The notes beneath the pieces are model-generated. The model ran no database searches. It worked only from the letters and a program-made list of their open reading frames with translations, and was not told where the DNA came from. 64,000 bases of DNA, taken from positions 1-64,000 of the forward strand of contig JAFLBO010000018.1 of NCBI GenBank assembly GCA_017303475.1, in the 5' to 3' direction. A program made the position numbers and the translations under genes. The DNA comes from Chitinophagales bacterium (GTDB lineage: Bacteria > Bacteroidota > Bacteroidia > Chitinophagales > Saprospiraceae). Positions within the stretch are counted from its first letter, which is position 1. Every line of letters starts with the position of its first letter. This document shows, one piece after another, positions 26,101 to 33,542 of the stretch.

Positions 26101-26843
26101 TATTCCGCGATGCCCAGGCCATGCTGAAGCGCATTATTGCAGAAAAATGGCTGGAGGCCAGGGCGGTTATTGGTTTGTTCAAGGCACAAAGAGTGCAGGA
26201 CGATGATATCCGCGTATGGCTGCCCAACGGTCAAACCCTTGATTTGCACCACCTGCGTCAGCAGAACCAAAAAGCTGCGGGCCAGCCTAACTATTGTTTG
26301 TCGGATTTTGTTTCCCCGAATGGAGATGATTACATCGGCGCATTTGCGGTAACCGCCGGTATTGGTATAGAGGAACGGGTAGCGGCTTTTGAAAAAGAAC
26401 ACGACGATTACTCTGCCATCATGCTCAAAGCCCTGGCTGATCGCCTGGCTGAGGCATTTGCCGAGCGCATGCACGAGCGCGTGCGCAAGGAGTTCTGGGG
26501 TTATGCCGCCACGGAAAAACTGGATAATGACGCCTTAATTGAGGAAAAATACCAGGGTATCAGGCCTGCACCGGGATATCCTGCGTGTCCGGAACACACG
26601 GAAAAGCGCACCCTCTGGCAATTACTTGACCCGGAAAACAATGCCGGCATCACACTCACTGACAGCTGTGCGATGTACCCCACAGCGGCGGTATCGGGTT
26701 GGTATTTCAGTCACCCGGAAAGCAAATATTTTGGTCTGGGACAAATTGGTAAAGACCAGGTAGAAGATTATGCGCGCCGGAAGAGCATGTCGTTCCAGGA
26801 AGCTGAACGCTGGCTGGCGCCGGTGTTGAATTATGATGCGTAA
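23160..26843 (+). CDS. metH: cobalamin-dependent methionine synthase (MetH)
   Basis: 1,227 residues. Transfers the methyl group of 5-methyltetrahydrofolate to homocysteine through methylcobalamin in the cytoplasm. All four modules are present in order: homocysteine domain (IIDGSMGVFLQ; zinc Cys in GLNCALG and GGCCGTTPDH), folate domain (VNIGERTNVTGSARF), B12 domain (DVHDIGKNIV with the cobalt-ligand His, and the GLSGLITPSLDEM block), and reactivation domain (RPAPGYPACPEHTEK, then YFSHPESKYFGLGQIG). Full length and uninterrupted. Stop at 26841-26843, followed by a heptamer-repeat element. Confidence 0.97.
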   Translation: MESAIFKQLNSIAQERIMIIDGSMGVFLQSYNLPEEDFRGEQFRQHHRDLKGNFDLLCLTRPDIIEDIHRKYLDAGADIIETNTFNATAISQAEFDMPVGICYDINKAAAAIAKQAIQKYQAEVNPAPKFVAGAIGPLNKTLSLSPDVNDPGFRTLTFDEAKDAYAEQVSGLMDGGADIILVETIFDVLNCKSAIYAIEEVFEQKGYRLPVIISGTITDASGRTLSGQTVEAFWISIKHARPWAVGLNCALGAEEMRPHLETLAGLADCYISAYPNAGLPNEFGEYDQTAHEMCVFMEDFARSGFVNIVGGCCGTTPDHIRHIAAHVKNHPPRQPQPSQPYSMYAGLEPLVIRENTNFVNIGERTNVTGSARFAKLIKEGNYSEALTVARQQVEGGAQIIDVNMDEGLLDSEAAMVKFLNLLSAEPDIARLPVMVDSSKFHVILAGLKCLQGKSIVNSISLKEGEAEFIRQARICRRFGAAVVVMAFDEQGQAETIQRKVDICRRAYQILTEQVGFDPTDIIFDPNIFAVATGIEEHNEYAINYIEATRTLKSVCPGAKISGGVSNLSFSFRGNNRVREAMHAAFLYHATRAGMDMGIVNAGMLEVYEDIPKDLLQRIEDVLFNRTPDATEELVKLAESYKDSSGKTLEEDLAWRLEPVKKRIEIGLVRGIDKFIEQDTEEARQLYAAPLEVIEGPLMDGMNVVGDLFGSGKMFLPQVVKSARVMKRAVAYLQPFIEAEKGANASAKGKILMATVKGDVHDIGKNIVGVVLGCNNYEVVDLGVMVPADKILKAAIAEKVDVIGLSGLITPSLDEMVHVAKEMQRLDMHIPLMIGGATTSKTHTAVKIEPQYHNAPVVHVLDASRSVAVVSSLLTKNTTEQEAFVAKTKLEYEQIRIQRASRQSAKQYLSLAQARANKFQPDWDGYTPPKPAVLGVQTFAQYSLAELAEYIDWTPFFQSWQLAGKYPAILQDEVVGVEATKLFRDAQAMLKRIIAEKWLEARAVIGLFKAQRVQDDDIRVWLPNGQTLDLHHLRQQNQKAAGQPNYCLSDFVSPNGDDYIGAFAVTAGIGIEERVAAFEKEHDDYSAIMLKALADRLAEAFAERMHERVRKEFWGYAATEKLDNDALIEEKYQGIRPAPGYPACPEHTEKRTLWQLLDPENNAGITLTDSCAMYPTAAVSGWYFSHPESKYFGLGQIGKDQVEDYARRKSMSFQEAERWLAPVLNYDA

Positions 26844-26848
26844 AAACG

Positions 26849-26934
26849 GGACGATGAACGATGGACGATGAACGATGGGATTGCGTGGGTACTTAAAATA
26901 ACGTGGGTTGTCATCCCGGGAACCGGGACCTACA
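26849..26934 (+). repeat. RACGATG heptamer tract with half palindrome, copy 1
   Basis: Four units of the heptamer (G/A)ACGATG begin a few nt after the metH stop. They are followed by GGATTGCGTGGGTACTTAAAA and GTGGGTTGTCATCCCGG, matching the arms of the element at 30,897-31,054. The mirrored half is missing: the sequence diverges after CCGGGA. Confidence 0.8.
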
Positions 26935-26984
26935 CAAGCCGGGCTATGGATGATGGACGATTAGCGTACACGCGGACGATGCCT

Positions 26985-27030
26985 TGTCACCCTGAGCGTA
27001 GCGAAGGGTCTGGCGAAGCCAGAACGGACT
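26985..27030. repeat. CCCTGAGCGTAGCGAAGGG-type dispersed repeat
   Basis: This matches a short motif that recurs in intergenic DNA of many bacteria. Two small stems can form: CCCT...AGGG and TCTGGC-GAA-GCCAGA. The rest of 26,844-27,238, apart from the neighbouring heptamer tract, is AT-rich leader without a gene. Confidence 0.5.
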
Positions 27031-27238
27031 TGTAGCCATGTTTATACCAATAATTTTTTCGGCCCTGCCGTACATTTAATGGTTATTTTTAGGTTAATCG
27101 CTTATCTTGCAAGAGATTTAACAGGTGAACTGATGAAGGAAACCTCCTTGGCTTCACGAGTAGGTAATGTATAATATTGTTAATTTGAATAATTTATCTG
27201 TGGTTCTTAGGTAGAATCATGTCATAGCCTTATACACC

Positions 27239-29017
27239 ATGAAAAAGTTGCTTACAATCCTGCTTTGTTTAACCCATTCTGCACTGTTTGGCCAGAAATA
27301 CGATTACATTTGGATGTCTGGCGCCTATATATCTTCGGATAGTTCGTCATCTGATTTTGCGATAGATTTTGTAACAACCCCCCCTAGTGTTTATCTCATT
27401 GATGACAGCCTAACCATGGGGCATTCAAGTATTGCAATTTCGGATTATGAAGGTTTCTTACAGTTTTATACGAATGGATGCATCATCAGATCTAAAAATA
27501 ATACCACAATGGACGGCGCTGATTTTATTAATTTAGGCCCTGGTGATCCTTCCTGGGATATATATTGTGGGCTCAATGGTTACAATTTTTACCCAGTATT
27601 CCAAGGAATATTTGTGCTACCTTTTGACAATAGCATATCAGAAATTTTTCATTTGCAATTCGATCCTTTTCCTGAGCTGTATTATTGCCAGAATAATGTC
27701 TTTTTGACAACAAGAGTAAATACGAATGCTAACCAGGGTTTGGGAGAGGTGATTTTTCAGGATTCAGTATTGGTACAAGGGTGTTTTCAAACGGCTTGTG
27801 CCAACAGGCATGCCAATGGCCGGGATTGGTGGATTCTGCTCCCGGATAATTTTTCCAATCGCTTTTATCGCTTTCTTTCTACGCCGGATGGAATTCAAGG
27901 CCCCTGGGTACAGGAAATAGAGAATCCTACTGTTGATACAGTTTACGTCTGGGGGTGGAACGAGTTTTCGCCTGATGGGACACTTCTCCAAATTAGCGAC
28001 ATTTTTAATGGTACTGCAATTTATGATTTTGATCGCTGCACGGGGCTTTTGTCAAATTTAAGATACATTCCTGCAGAAACAGACCTTGTTGGGTACGGAT
28101 ATACTGCCACCTTTTCACCCGATAGTCGATTCATATATGTGGTGAGCAGCAGTTCCAGAAAAATGGAACAATATGACCTACATGCATCCGATATAATCGA
28201 TTCTCGAACTACCGTTGCAATTTGGGATGGTTTCTATGACTTTTTCCATCCAAATGGGCTTCTATTTGAAGCTTCCTTTTCATTTTTTCAGCATGGGCCG
28301 GATGGAAAACTTTATAACTGGGCGGGAGGCACTAGATTTATGCATTCCATGGACTTTCCTAATAGAAAGGGCGTGAGTTGTAATGTCCGTCAGAGAGCAA
28401 TTAGCCTGCCTTATTATACCTTTGGCGCTAATGCCTACTACCCCCATTACCGCCTCGGCCCCATAGACGGCTCTTCCTGTGATACGCTGGGAATCGATAA
28501 TCTTCCCGTAGCGCTCTTTCGGTATGATCTGGAAGATACCCTGAATCCACAACAGGTAACCTTTACAGACGTATCCTCTTATGAACCCACTTCCTGGCAC
28601 TGGACCTTCGGCGATGGCCAAACTAGTCAGGATACCAATCCTGTGCATACCTACGCGCAGGGCGGCGTTTATGAGGTATGCCTTGAGGTTAGCAATGCCT
28701 TTGCGGCAGATACTTTTTGCCGTCAGGTGCAGGTAGGCGCTACGGGCGTGCACACACTGCCTGCGCTCCCGCATGCCCGCGTGTGGCCCAATCCTTTCAG
28801 CTCCACGCTCAACATACAGCTCCCTGCTTTGGTGGGGGTTTCGCCGGAGTTTGTACTGTACGATCTCTATGGGCGTGTGGTCAAAGCTGCGCGCCTAACT
28901 GATTTTGACAACCAAATCCCGGCTCAGGATCTGCCCTCCGGGTTATACGTCTGGCAACTGCGCTGGAATGGAGAAGTGACGCAGACGGGGAAAGTGGTGA
29001 AGAACGATGGACGATGA
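27239..29017 (+). CDS. T9SS-exported PKD-domain protein, tandem paralogue 1
   Basis: 592 residues. Signal peptide MKKLLTILLCLTHSALFGQ. The mature part begins KYDYIWMSG and carries FYTNGCI near 78-84, HANGRDWWILLPDN near 185, FSPD-type repeats and PHYRLGPIDGSSCDTLG near 400-416, as in the genes at 1,924 and 29,171. A PKD domain (FTDVSSYEPTSWHWTFGDGQ) covers ~435-500. The sorting domain starts ARVWPNPFSSTLNIQ. The last residues KNDGR and the TGA stop are encoded by RACGATG repeats, so the C-terminus has been overwritten or extended by the repeat. Secreted or surface protein of unknown function. Confidence 0.87.
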   Translation: MKKLLTILLCLTHSALFGQKYDYIWMSGAYISSDSSSSDFAIDFVTTPPSVYLIDDSLTMGHSSIAISDYEGFLQFYTNGCIIRSKNNTTMDGADFINLGPGDPSWDIYCGLNGYNFYPVFQGIFVLPFDNSISEIFHLQFDPFPELYYCQNNVFLTTRVNTNANQGLGEVIFQDSVLVQGCFQTACANRHANGRDWWILLPDNFSNRFYRFLSTPDGIQGPWVQEIENPTVDTVYVWGWNEFSPDGTLLQISDIFNGTAIYDFDRCTGLLSNLRYIPAETDLVGYGYTATFSPDSRFIYVVSSSSRKMEQYDLHASDIIDSRTTVAIWDGFYDFFHPNGLLFEASFSFFQHGPDGKLYNWAGGTRFMHSMDFPNRKGVSCNVRQRAISLPYYTFGANAYYPHYRLGPIDGSSCDTLGIDNLPVALFRYDLEDTLNPQQVTFTDVSSYEPTSWHWTFGDGQTSQDTNPVHTYAQGGVYEVCLEVSNAFAADTFCRQVQVGATGVHTLPALPHARVWPNPFSSTLNIQLPALVGVSPEFVLYDLYGRVVKAARLTDFDNQIPAQDLPSGLYVWQLRWNGEVTQTGKVVKNDGR

Positions 29018-29100
29018 ACGACGGACGACGGACGATGGACGATGGGATTGCGTGTGCAGTTAAAATAAAGTGGGTTGTCATCCACCTTGCGGGGGATGAC
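28996..29100 (+). repeat. RACGATG heptamer element, copy 2
   Basis: Heptamer units (ACGATGG, ACGATGA, ACGACGG variants) cover the last codons and the stop of the preceding gene. The same GGATTGCGTG...TTAAAATAA...GTGGGTTGTCATCC arm follows, closing in a short stem GTCATCC/GGATGAC near 29,077-29,101. Confidence 0.82.
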
Positions 29101-29126
29101 AGTCATGTAATTTTCTAAATCCACAA

Positions 29127-29155
29127 GGCAGGCCATCAACCTCTGATGGCCTGCC
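29127..29155 (+). terminator. 12-bp perfect hairpin between paralogues
   Basis: GGCAGGCCATCA (29127-29138) and its exact complement (29144-29155) flank a 5-nt loop, 16 nt before the next start codon. No T tract follows, so it may be an attenuating or mRNA-stabilising stem rather than a terminator. Confidence 0.5.
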
Positions 29156-29170
29156 ATTGCCATTTATAAC

Positions 29171-30913
29171 ATGAAAAAGCAAATTTCATTTCTGATAATC
29201 ACGCTTTTTGCGGTCTCTTTAGCCCAAGCTCAGTTAAAGCATGATTATGTCTGGCCAGTTGGTTATGGGAAAAAAGCGCCAAGCCAGATTGGGCATCCAT
29301 TTGGTGGAGTGATTATTGATTTTAATGTTGCTCCTCCTTCTATGGAGGTGGTAGATTATATTGTTGACAGGCCCAAAGCAGCTATATCAGACAAAAATGG
29401 ACAATTAGTAGCCTACACTGATGGTTGTCGAATAGCCAATCGTAATCATCAATTGATGTTGAATGGGGATACCTTAAATCCAGGCACAACATTTAATGAG
29501 TTTTGTAATATTGTAAGCTACCCGCTTGCTCAACCTACGCTCTTTTTACCAAAACCGGGTGACGATTCTGTCTATTTTCTTTTTCACATACAAACTGATA
29601 ACCTCACACAGCCCATGAACCTGCTATACTCCATTGTTGATGCAAAAGGGGATAATGGAAACGGTGTGGTTCAGTCAAAAAACAATTGGATTTTCAGCGA
29701 TTCTTTGTTTCTGGATAGCTATATAACTGCTACGAGGCATGCCAATGGAAGGGACTGGTGGGTGGTGGTTCCGAGAAGACTAAGTAAGGGGTTTCATGTG
29801 ACGCTACTAACTACAAATGGAGTTGAATATAAAGGCATTCAATATTTGGAAATACCCATAGATAGTTCTAGTTCGACAAGCCAAACAGCATTCTCAACAG
29901 ATGGGAGCAGTTATCTTAAGCCATCAAGGATTGGATTTCTAAAAATAGAATTTGATAGATGCGAAGGAAAGTTAATAAACCCCTTTTATTTTAGGTGGGA
30001 TTCAATTCCAAAGGGAGGGTCTAGTGTTGCTTCTTCTTTAAATAAAAGGTTTCTATACATGACGTCCGGCTATAGTGTATTCCAATATGATTTAAATAAA
30101 TCTGATTGGAATACCAATGTTGAAAAAATTGCAGAATATGATGGAGGTGTGGCTCCCTATCCAACAAGTTTTTATCATTTGTTGCCAACACCGGATGGTA
30201 AAATGTATATTACCACTACCTTTAGCAATAGTGTTTTTCATGTGATAAATAACCCAAACAGGGTCGCGCCTTTTTGTCAAATTATACCAAGAGGGTTAAC
30301 ATTACCTGCCCGAAGCCAAGCATTTCTACCCAATTTTATCAATTATAACCTTGGCCCCATAGATGGAAGCGCCTGTGATACGCTTGGTATTAACAACCTT
30401 CCAATAGCGGCTTTTCACTGGGATATTGAAGATAGCTTGTCCTTACTTGATGTGACATTTACGGACTACTCCTACCATGAACCCACTTCCTGGCACTGGA
30501 CCTTCGGCGATGGCCAAACGAGCCAGGATACCAATCCGGTGCATACCTATGCGCAGGGCGGCGTCTATGAGGTTTGCCTTGTGGTGAGCAATGCCTATGC
30601 GGCAGATACTTTTTGCCGGCAGGTGCAGGTAGGCGCTACGGGCGTGCACACACTGCCTGCGCTCCCACATGCACGCGTGTGGCCCAATCCTTTCAGCTCC
30701 ACGCTCAACATACAGCTCCCTGCTTTGGTGGGTGTTTCGCCGGAGTTTGTAGTGTATGATCTCTACGGACGTGTGGTCAAAACAGCGCGCCTAACTGATT
30801 TTGACAACCAAATTCCGGCGCAGGATCTGCCCTCCGGGTTATACGTCTGGCAACTGCGCTGGAATGGAGAAGTGACGCAGACGGGGAAGTTGGTGAAGAA
30901 CGATGGACGATGA
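29171..30913 (+). CDS. T9SS-exported PKD-domain protein, tandem paralogue 2
   Basis: 580 residues. Signal peptide MKKQISFLIITLFAVSLAQAQ. Same layout as the gene at 27,239: HDYVWPVGYG, TDGCRIANRN, HANGRDWWVVVPRR, YNLGPIDGSACDTLG, PKD domain (~425-490) and sorting domain. The 3' 435 nt (30479-30913) are almost identical to 28583-29017, while the first two thirds have diverged strongly, which indicates recent gene conversion or module exchange. It also ends KNDGR with the stop inside the heptamer repeat. Confidence 0.87.
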   Translation: MKKQISFLIITLFAVSLAQAQLKHDYVWPVGYGKKAPSQIGHPFGGVIIDFNVAPPSMEVVDYIVDRPKAAISDKNGQLVAYTDGCRIANRNHQLMLNGDTLNPGTTFNEFCNIVSYPLAQPTLFLPKPGDDSVYFLFHIQTDNLTQPMNLLYSIVDAKGDNGNGVVQSKNNWIFSDSLFLDSYITATRHANGRDWWVVVPRRLSKGFHVTLLTTNGVEYKGIQYLEIPIDSSSSTSQTAFSTDGSSYLKPSRIGFLKIEFDRCEGKLINPFYFRWDSIPKGGSSVASSLNKRFLYMTSGYSVFQYDLNKSDWNTNVEKIAEYDGGVAPYPTSFYHLLPTPDGKMYITTTFSNSVFHVINNPNRVAPFCQIIPRGLTLPARSQAFLPNFINYNLGPIDGSACDTLGINNLPIAAFHWDIEDSLSLLDVTFTDYSYHEPTSWHWTFGDGQTSQDTNPVHTYAQGGVYEVCLVVSNAYAADTFCRQVQVGATGVHTLPALPHARVWPNPFSSTLNIQLPALVGVSPEFVVYDLYGRVVKTARLTDFDNQIPAQDLPSGLYVWQLRWNGEVTQTGKLVKNDGR

Positions 30914-31054
30914 ACGATGGGACGACGGCATTGCGTGTGCAGTTAGAATAAGGTGGGTTGTCATCCCGGTTCCCGGGATGACAACCCACGTTATTTTAAG
31001 TACCCACGCAATCCCATCGTCCATCGTCCATCGTCCATCGTTCATCGTTCACCT
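30897..31054. repeat. RACGATG composite element, complete symmetrical copy
   Basis: Between convergent genes. Heptamers cover the left stop, followed by an arm containing GCATTGCGTGTGCAGTTAGA and a perfect 17-bp stem (30953-30969 with 30973-30989, loop TTC). The mirrored arm and mirrored heptamers (CATCGTC, CATCGTT; ~31015-31050) end next to the minus-strand stop at 31054-31056. Probable bidirectional terminator. Confidence 0.87.
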
Positions 31055-32106
31055 CACGCTTTCTCCAGCGTAAATCCAAACGTACTTCCCGAGCCTACGC
31101 TGCTGCGCACATTGATGGTTTGTTTGTGGGCTTCAATGATGTGTTTTACGATGGAGAGGCCCAGGCCGGTGCCACCGGCTTCGCGGGAACGGTGTTTGTC
31201 TACACGGTAGAACCGATCAAATACGTGACTTAGGTGCTCTGGTGTAATGCCAATACCGTTGTCGCTGATTTCTACCAAAACATAGGTTTCCATGTCGTAG
31301 AAACTGATTTTGGTCAAACCGCCTTCCTTGCCGTATTTGATGGAGTTGTGCACGAGGTTCATCAGCACCTGGCGGATACTTTCCTTGTCGGCACGGATCC
31401 GGAACCGCTGGTTGGCGCCTTCCTTGTAGGTCAGACGGATGTTGCGCTCGTGTGCGCGCATTTCCAGGTCGGCGTATACCTCGTCGGTGAGGTCGTGCAG
31501 ATCAAATTCCTGCAAATCCAGGATCATCTGACCGGCTTCCAGTTTGTTGATCGTTTCGAGGTCTTCCACAATCATCTGCAGGCGTTCAATGTTCTTGGCA
31601 GCCCGTTGGAGGTATTGCAGGTTTACGTTGGAATCGTACAAAGCGCCGTCCAGCAAGGTATGAATGAAGCCCTGCACATTAAAAATAGGCGTTTTTAACT
31701 CGTGGGAAACATCGCCAATAAAACGGCGCCGGTAAGTGGCCAGGCGCTCCAGTTCTTCCAGTTCAGATTCCTGTTTGGCAGCCCATTCGCCCACTTCACG
31801 CTCTACATCATCCAGTACATTTTTGGTCATATCCAGATTGCCTGCCCGAAACTCGGATGGGAGTTTCTGCCGGTGTATGATCTTGTAAATCAGTTTGATA
31901 CGACGAAAAATGAAATAACGAACCAGGTAATAATTGGCCACAAAAGCCACCGCAAAGGCCAGCACGAACAAGCCTAATACTTCGGGCCAGGTAACATTCA
32001 GAAAGGTAAACGCTTTGAGAAGGAGCAGCAAAGCTGCCATGGCTGCGGCAGAAATGCCTGCAATAAAAAAGGAGAGTTGTTGCGGTGTCTGATTCTTGAA
32101 CATCAA
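31054..32106 (-). CDS. two-component sensor histidine kinase (PhoR-like)
   Basis: 350 residues. Two membrane helices near 15-60 are separated by a very short loop, so little is exposed outside. A linker leads to HisKA with FIGDVSHELKTP (phospho-acceptor His) and HATPase_c: N box LMNLVHNSIKYG, G1 ISDNGIGITPEHL, F box FDRFYRVD and G2 GGTGLGLSIVKHI. It overlaps the preceding regulator gene by 4 nt (ATGA), showing translational coupling. Signal unknown. Confidence 0.93.
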   Translation of the reverse strand: MMFKNQTPQQLSFFIAGISAAAMAALLLLLKAFTFLNVTWPEVLGLFVLAFAVAFVANYYLVRYFIFRRIKLIYKIIHRQKLPSEFRAGNLDMTKNVLDDVEREVGEWAAKQESELEELERLATYRRRFIGDVSHELKTPIFNVQGFIHTLLDGALYDSNVNLQYLQRAAKNIERLQMIVEDLETINKLEAGQMILDLQEFDLHDLTDEVYADLEMRAHERNIRLTYKEGANQRFRIRADKESIRQVLMNLVHNSIKYGKEGGLTKISFYDMETYVLVEISDNGIGITPEHLSHVFDRFYRVDKHRSREAGGTGLGLSIVKHIIEAHKQTINVRSSVGSGSTFGFTLEKA

Positions 32107-32795
32107 AAGTCGAATTTATACCCGATGCCCTTCATGGTTTTGATGTACTCTTCCCCGATATGCTCCCGCAGTTTCCGGATGTGTACATCAATGGTTCTGT
32201 TGCCCACTATGACATCGTTGCCCCAAATCTTGTCAAATATTTCTTCCCGGGTGAATACTCTGCCGGGTTTTGAGGCCAATAACCAAAGGATTTCAAATTC
32301 TTTTCGTGGCAATTCTATGGTTTGGCCTTTTTTGAACACCAGTACCTTATCTCGGTCAATCACCAGATCGTGCAGGCTGATGGTTCTGCTTTCTTCTTCA
32401 GTGGCCCGGTTGGAGCGGCGCAGCAAAGCGTTTATCCGGCTCATCAGTACCCTCGGTTTGATGGGTTTAGTGATGTAATCGTCACCGCCAACATCCAGGG
32501 CCGCAATTTGGGAGAAGTCTTCGTCTCTTGCCGTGAGAAAGGCTATAGGGGTATCATTGAATTCTTTTTTGGAGCGCAGTTGCCGGCAAGTTTCCACACC
32601 GTCCATCTCCGGCATCATAATATCGAGCAAAATCAAATCCGGCTTTTCCCTTTCGGCTACAGTGAGGGCCTGCAGGCCATCTGGAGCCGTTACCACCTGG
32701 TATCCTTCTTTCCGCAGGTTGTATTGCAGAAACTCCAGGATATCCGGTTCGTCATCTACGATCAGAATTTTATTGGTGGCCGTGTTTTCCTTCAT
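32103..32795 (-). CDS. OmpR/PhoB-family response regulator
   Basis: 230 residues. The receiver domain starts KILIVDDEPD; the phospho-acceptor Asp is in LILLDIMMPEMDG, with the conserved Thr/Lys in FLTARDE and DDYITKPIK. The C-terminal winged helix shows ELPRKEFEILWLLASKPG, EIFDKIWGNDVIVGNRTIDVHI and a final MKGIGYKFD. Cytoplasmic DNA-binding regulator paired with the kinase it precedes. Confidence 0.95.
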   Translation of the reverse strand: MKENTATNKILIVDDEPDILEFLQYNLRKEGYQVVTAPDGLQALTVAEREKPDLILLDIMMPEMDGVETCRQLRSKKEFNDTPIAFLTARDEDFSQIAALDVGGDDYITKPIKPRVLMSRINALLRRSNRATEEESRTISLHDLVIDRDKVLVFKKGQTIELPRKEFEILWLLASKPGRVFTREEIFDKIWGNDVIVGNRTIDVHIRKLREHIGEEYIKTMKGIGYKFDF

Positions 32796-32811
32796 GTATT
32801 CGCTTTTTTCG

Positions 32812-32819
32812 CAAAGGTA
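32812..32819 (-). promoter_or_regulatory. -7 box TACCTTTG
   Basis: A perfect minus-strand TAnnTTTG, 16 nt upstream of the regulator start at 32795. It implies a leader of only about 10 nt. Confidence 0.55.
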
Positions 32820-32860
32820 GATGCCTTAGTGCCGGACTCCTTTTGAACGCGGGGTTAAGT

Positions 32861-33538
32861 CTATGTAAACTTTTTCTCTCCGCAAAGAATCCAGTTTCCG
32901 CTGGTATCAATCGCCCAGGCTTCCGGGAATACCGTTTTGAATGTCCTTTCAAAAAAACGCTCCGTTACATGCCGCACGGCCTCGTTTTCTCCGTGAAGAC
33001 GGTTAAATAACAGCAAAGCACCCGGTTTCATCAATGCCTCACATTGCTCCAAAAACTCTACCGTGCAAAATTGCGGCGGCGTAATTTCATCTTCAAATAT
33101 ATCCACAATCACCATGTCAAACTGCTCTTCCGTAACATCTACAAACACTTCCGCGTCGCCGGTAATGATTTCTACCGGACTCTCCAGACGCGATAAAGTG
33201 TACTGCACCGCATAATGCGCCACCATTTCGTCCCATTCTACCGCAGTGTAATGAAACTTCCGGTGAAAAATCTTCTCCAGCATGAACGGAATGGAGCCTA
33301 AGCCCAGTCCCAGCAGCAACACATCCTCTCCCTTGCGCTCATCGATTTTTAAGCGGTCGAAGGCAATCAGAAAATTCTTGTACAAATCATCCCAGGAATA
33401 AATGGCATTTCCGCTGAGCAATTGTACCCGTCCTTTCGACAAGACAACGCTCAGTTCAGGATTTTGCTCTGTAGTTGTCTCTTCCAGGGTAATGGGAGTG
33501 ATATGCGAGAGCCACTTTTTCCAAATTGGAATGTGCAT
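32861..33538 (-). CDS. spermidine-synthase-like methyltransferase-fold protein
   Basis: 225 residues. The Rossmann SAM-binding core shows DVLLLGLGLGSIPFML, the acidic AVEWDEMV end of strand 2, IITGDAEVFV and MVIVDIFEDEITP. This matches the spermidine synthase / fused-family methyltransferase fold, but the polyamine-binding residues are not clear. Start is 4 nt after the AsmA-like gene's stop on the same strand, so the two are an operon. Cytoplasmic; substrate unknown. Confidence 0.8.
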   Translation of the reverse strand: MHIPIWKKWLSHITPITLEETTTEQNPELSVVLSKGRVQLLSGNAIYSWDDLYKNFLIAFDRLKIDERKGEDVLLLGLGLGSIPFMLEKIFHRKFHYTAVEWDEMVAHYAVQYTLSRLESPVEIITGDAEVFVDVTEEQFDMVIVDIFEDEITPPQFCTVEFLEQCEALMKPGALLLFNRLHGENEAVRHVTERFFERTFKTVFPEAWAIDTSGNWILCGEKKFT

Positions 33539-33542
33539 GACG

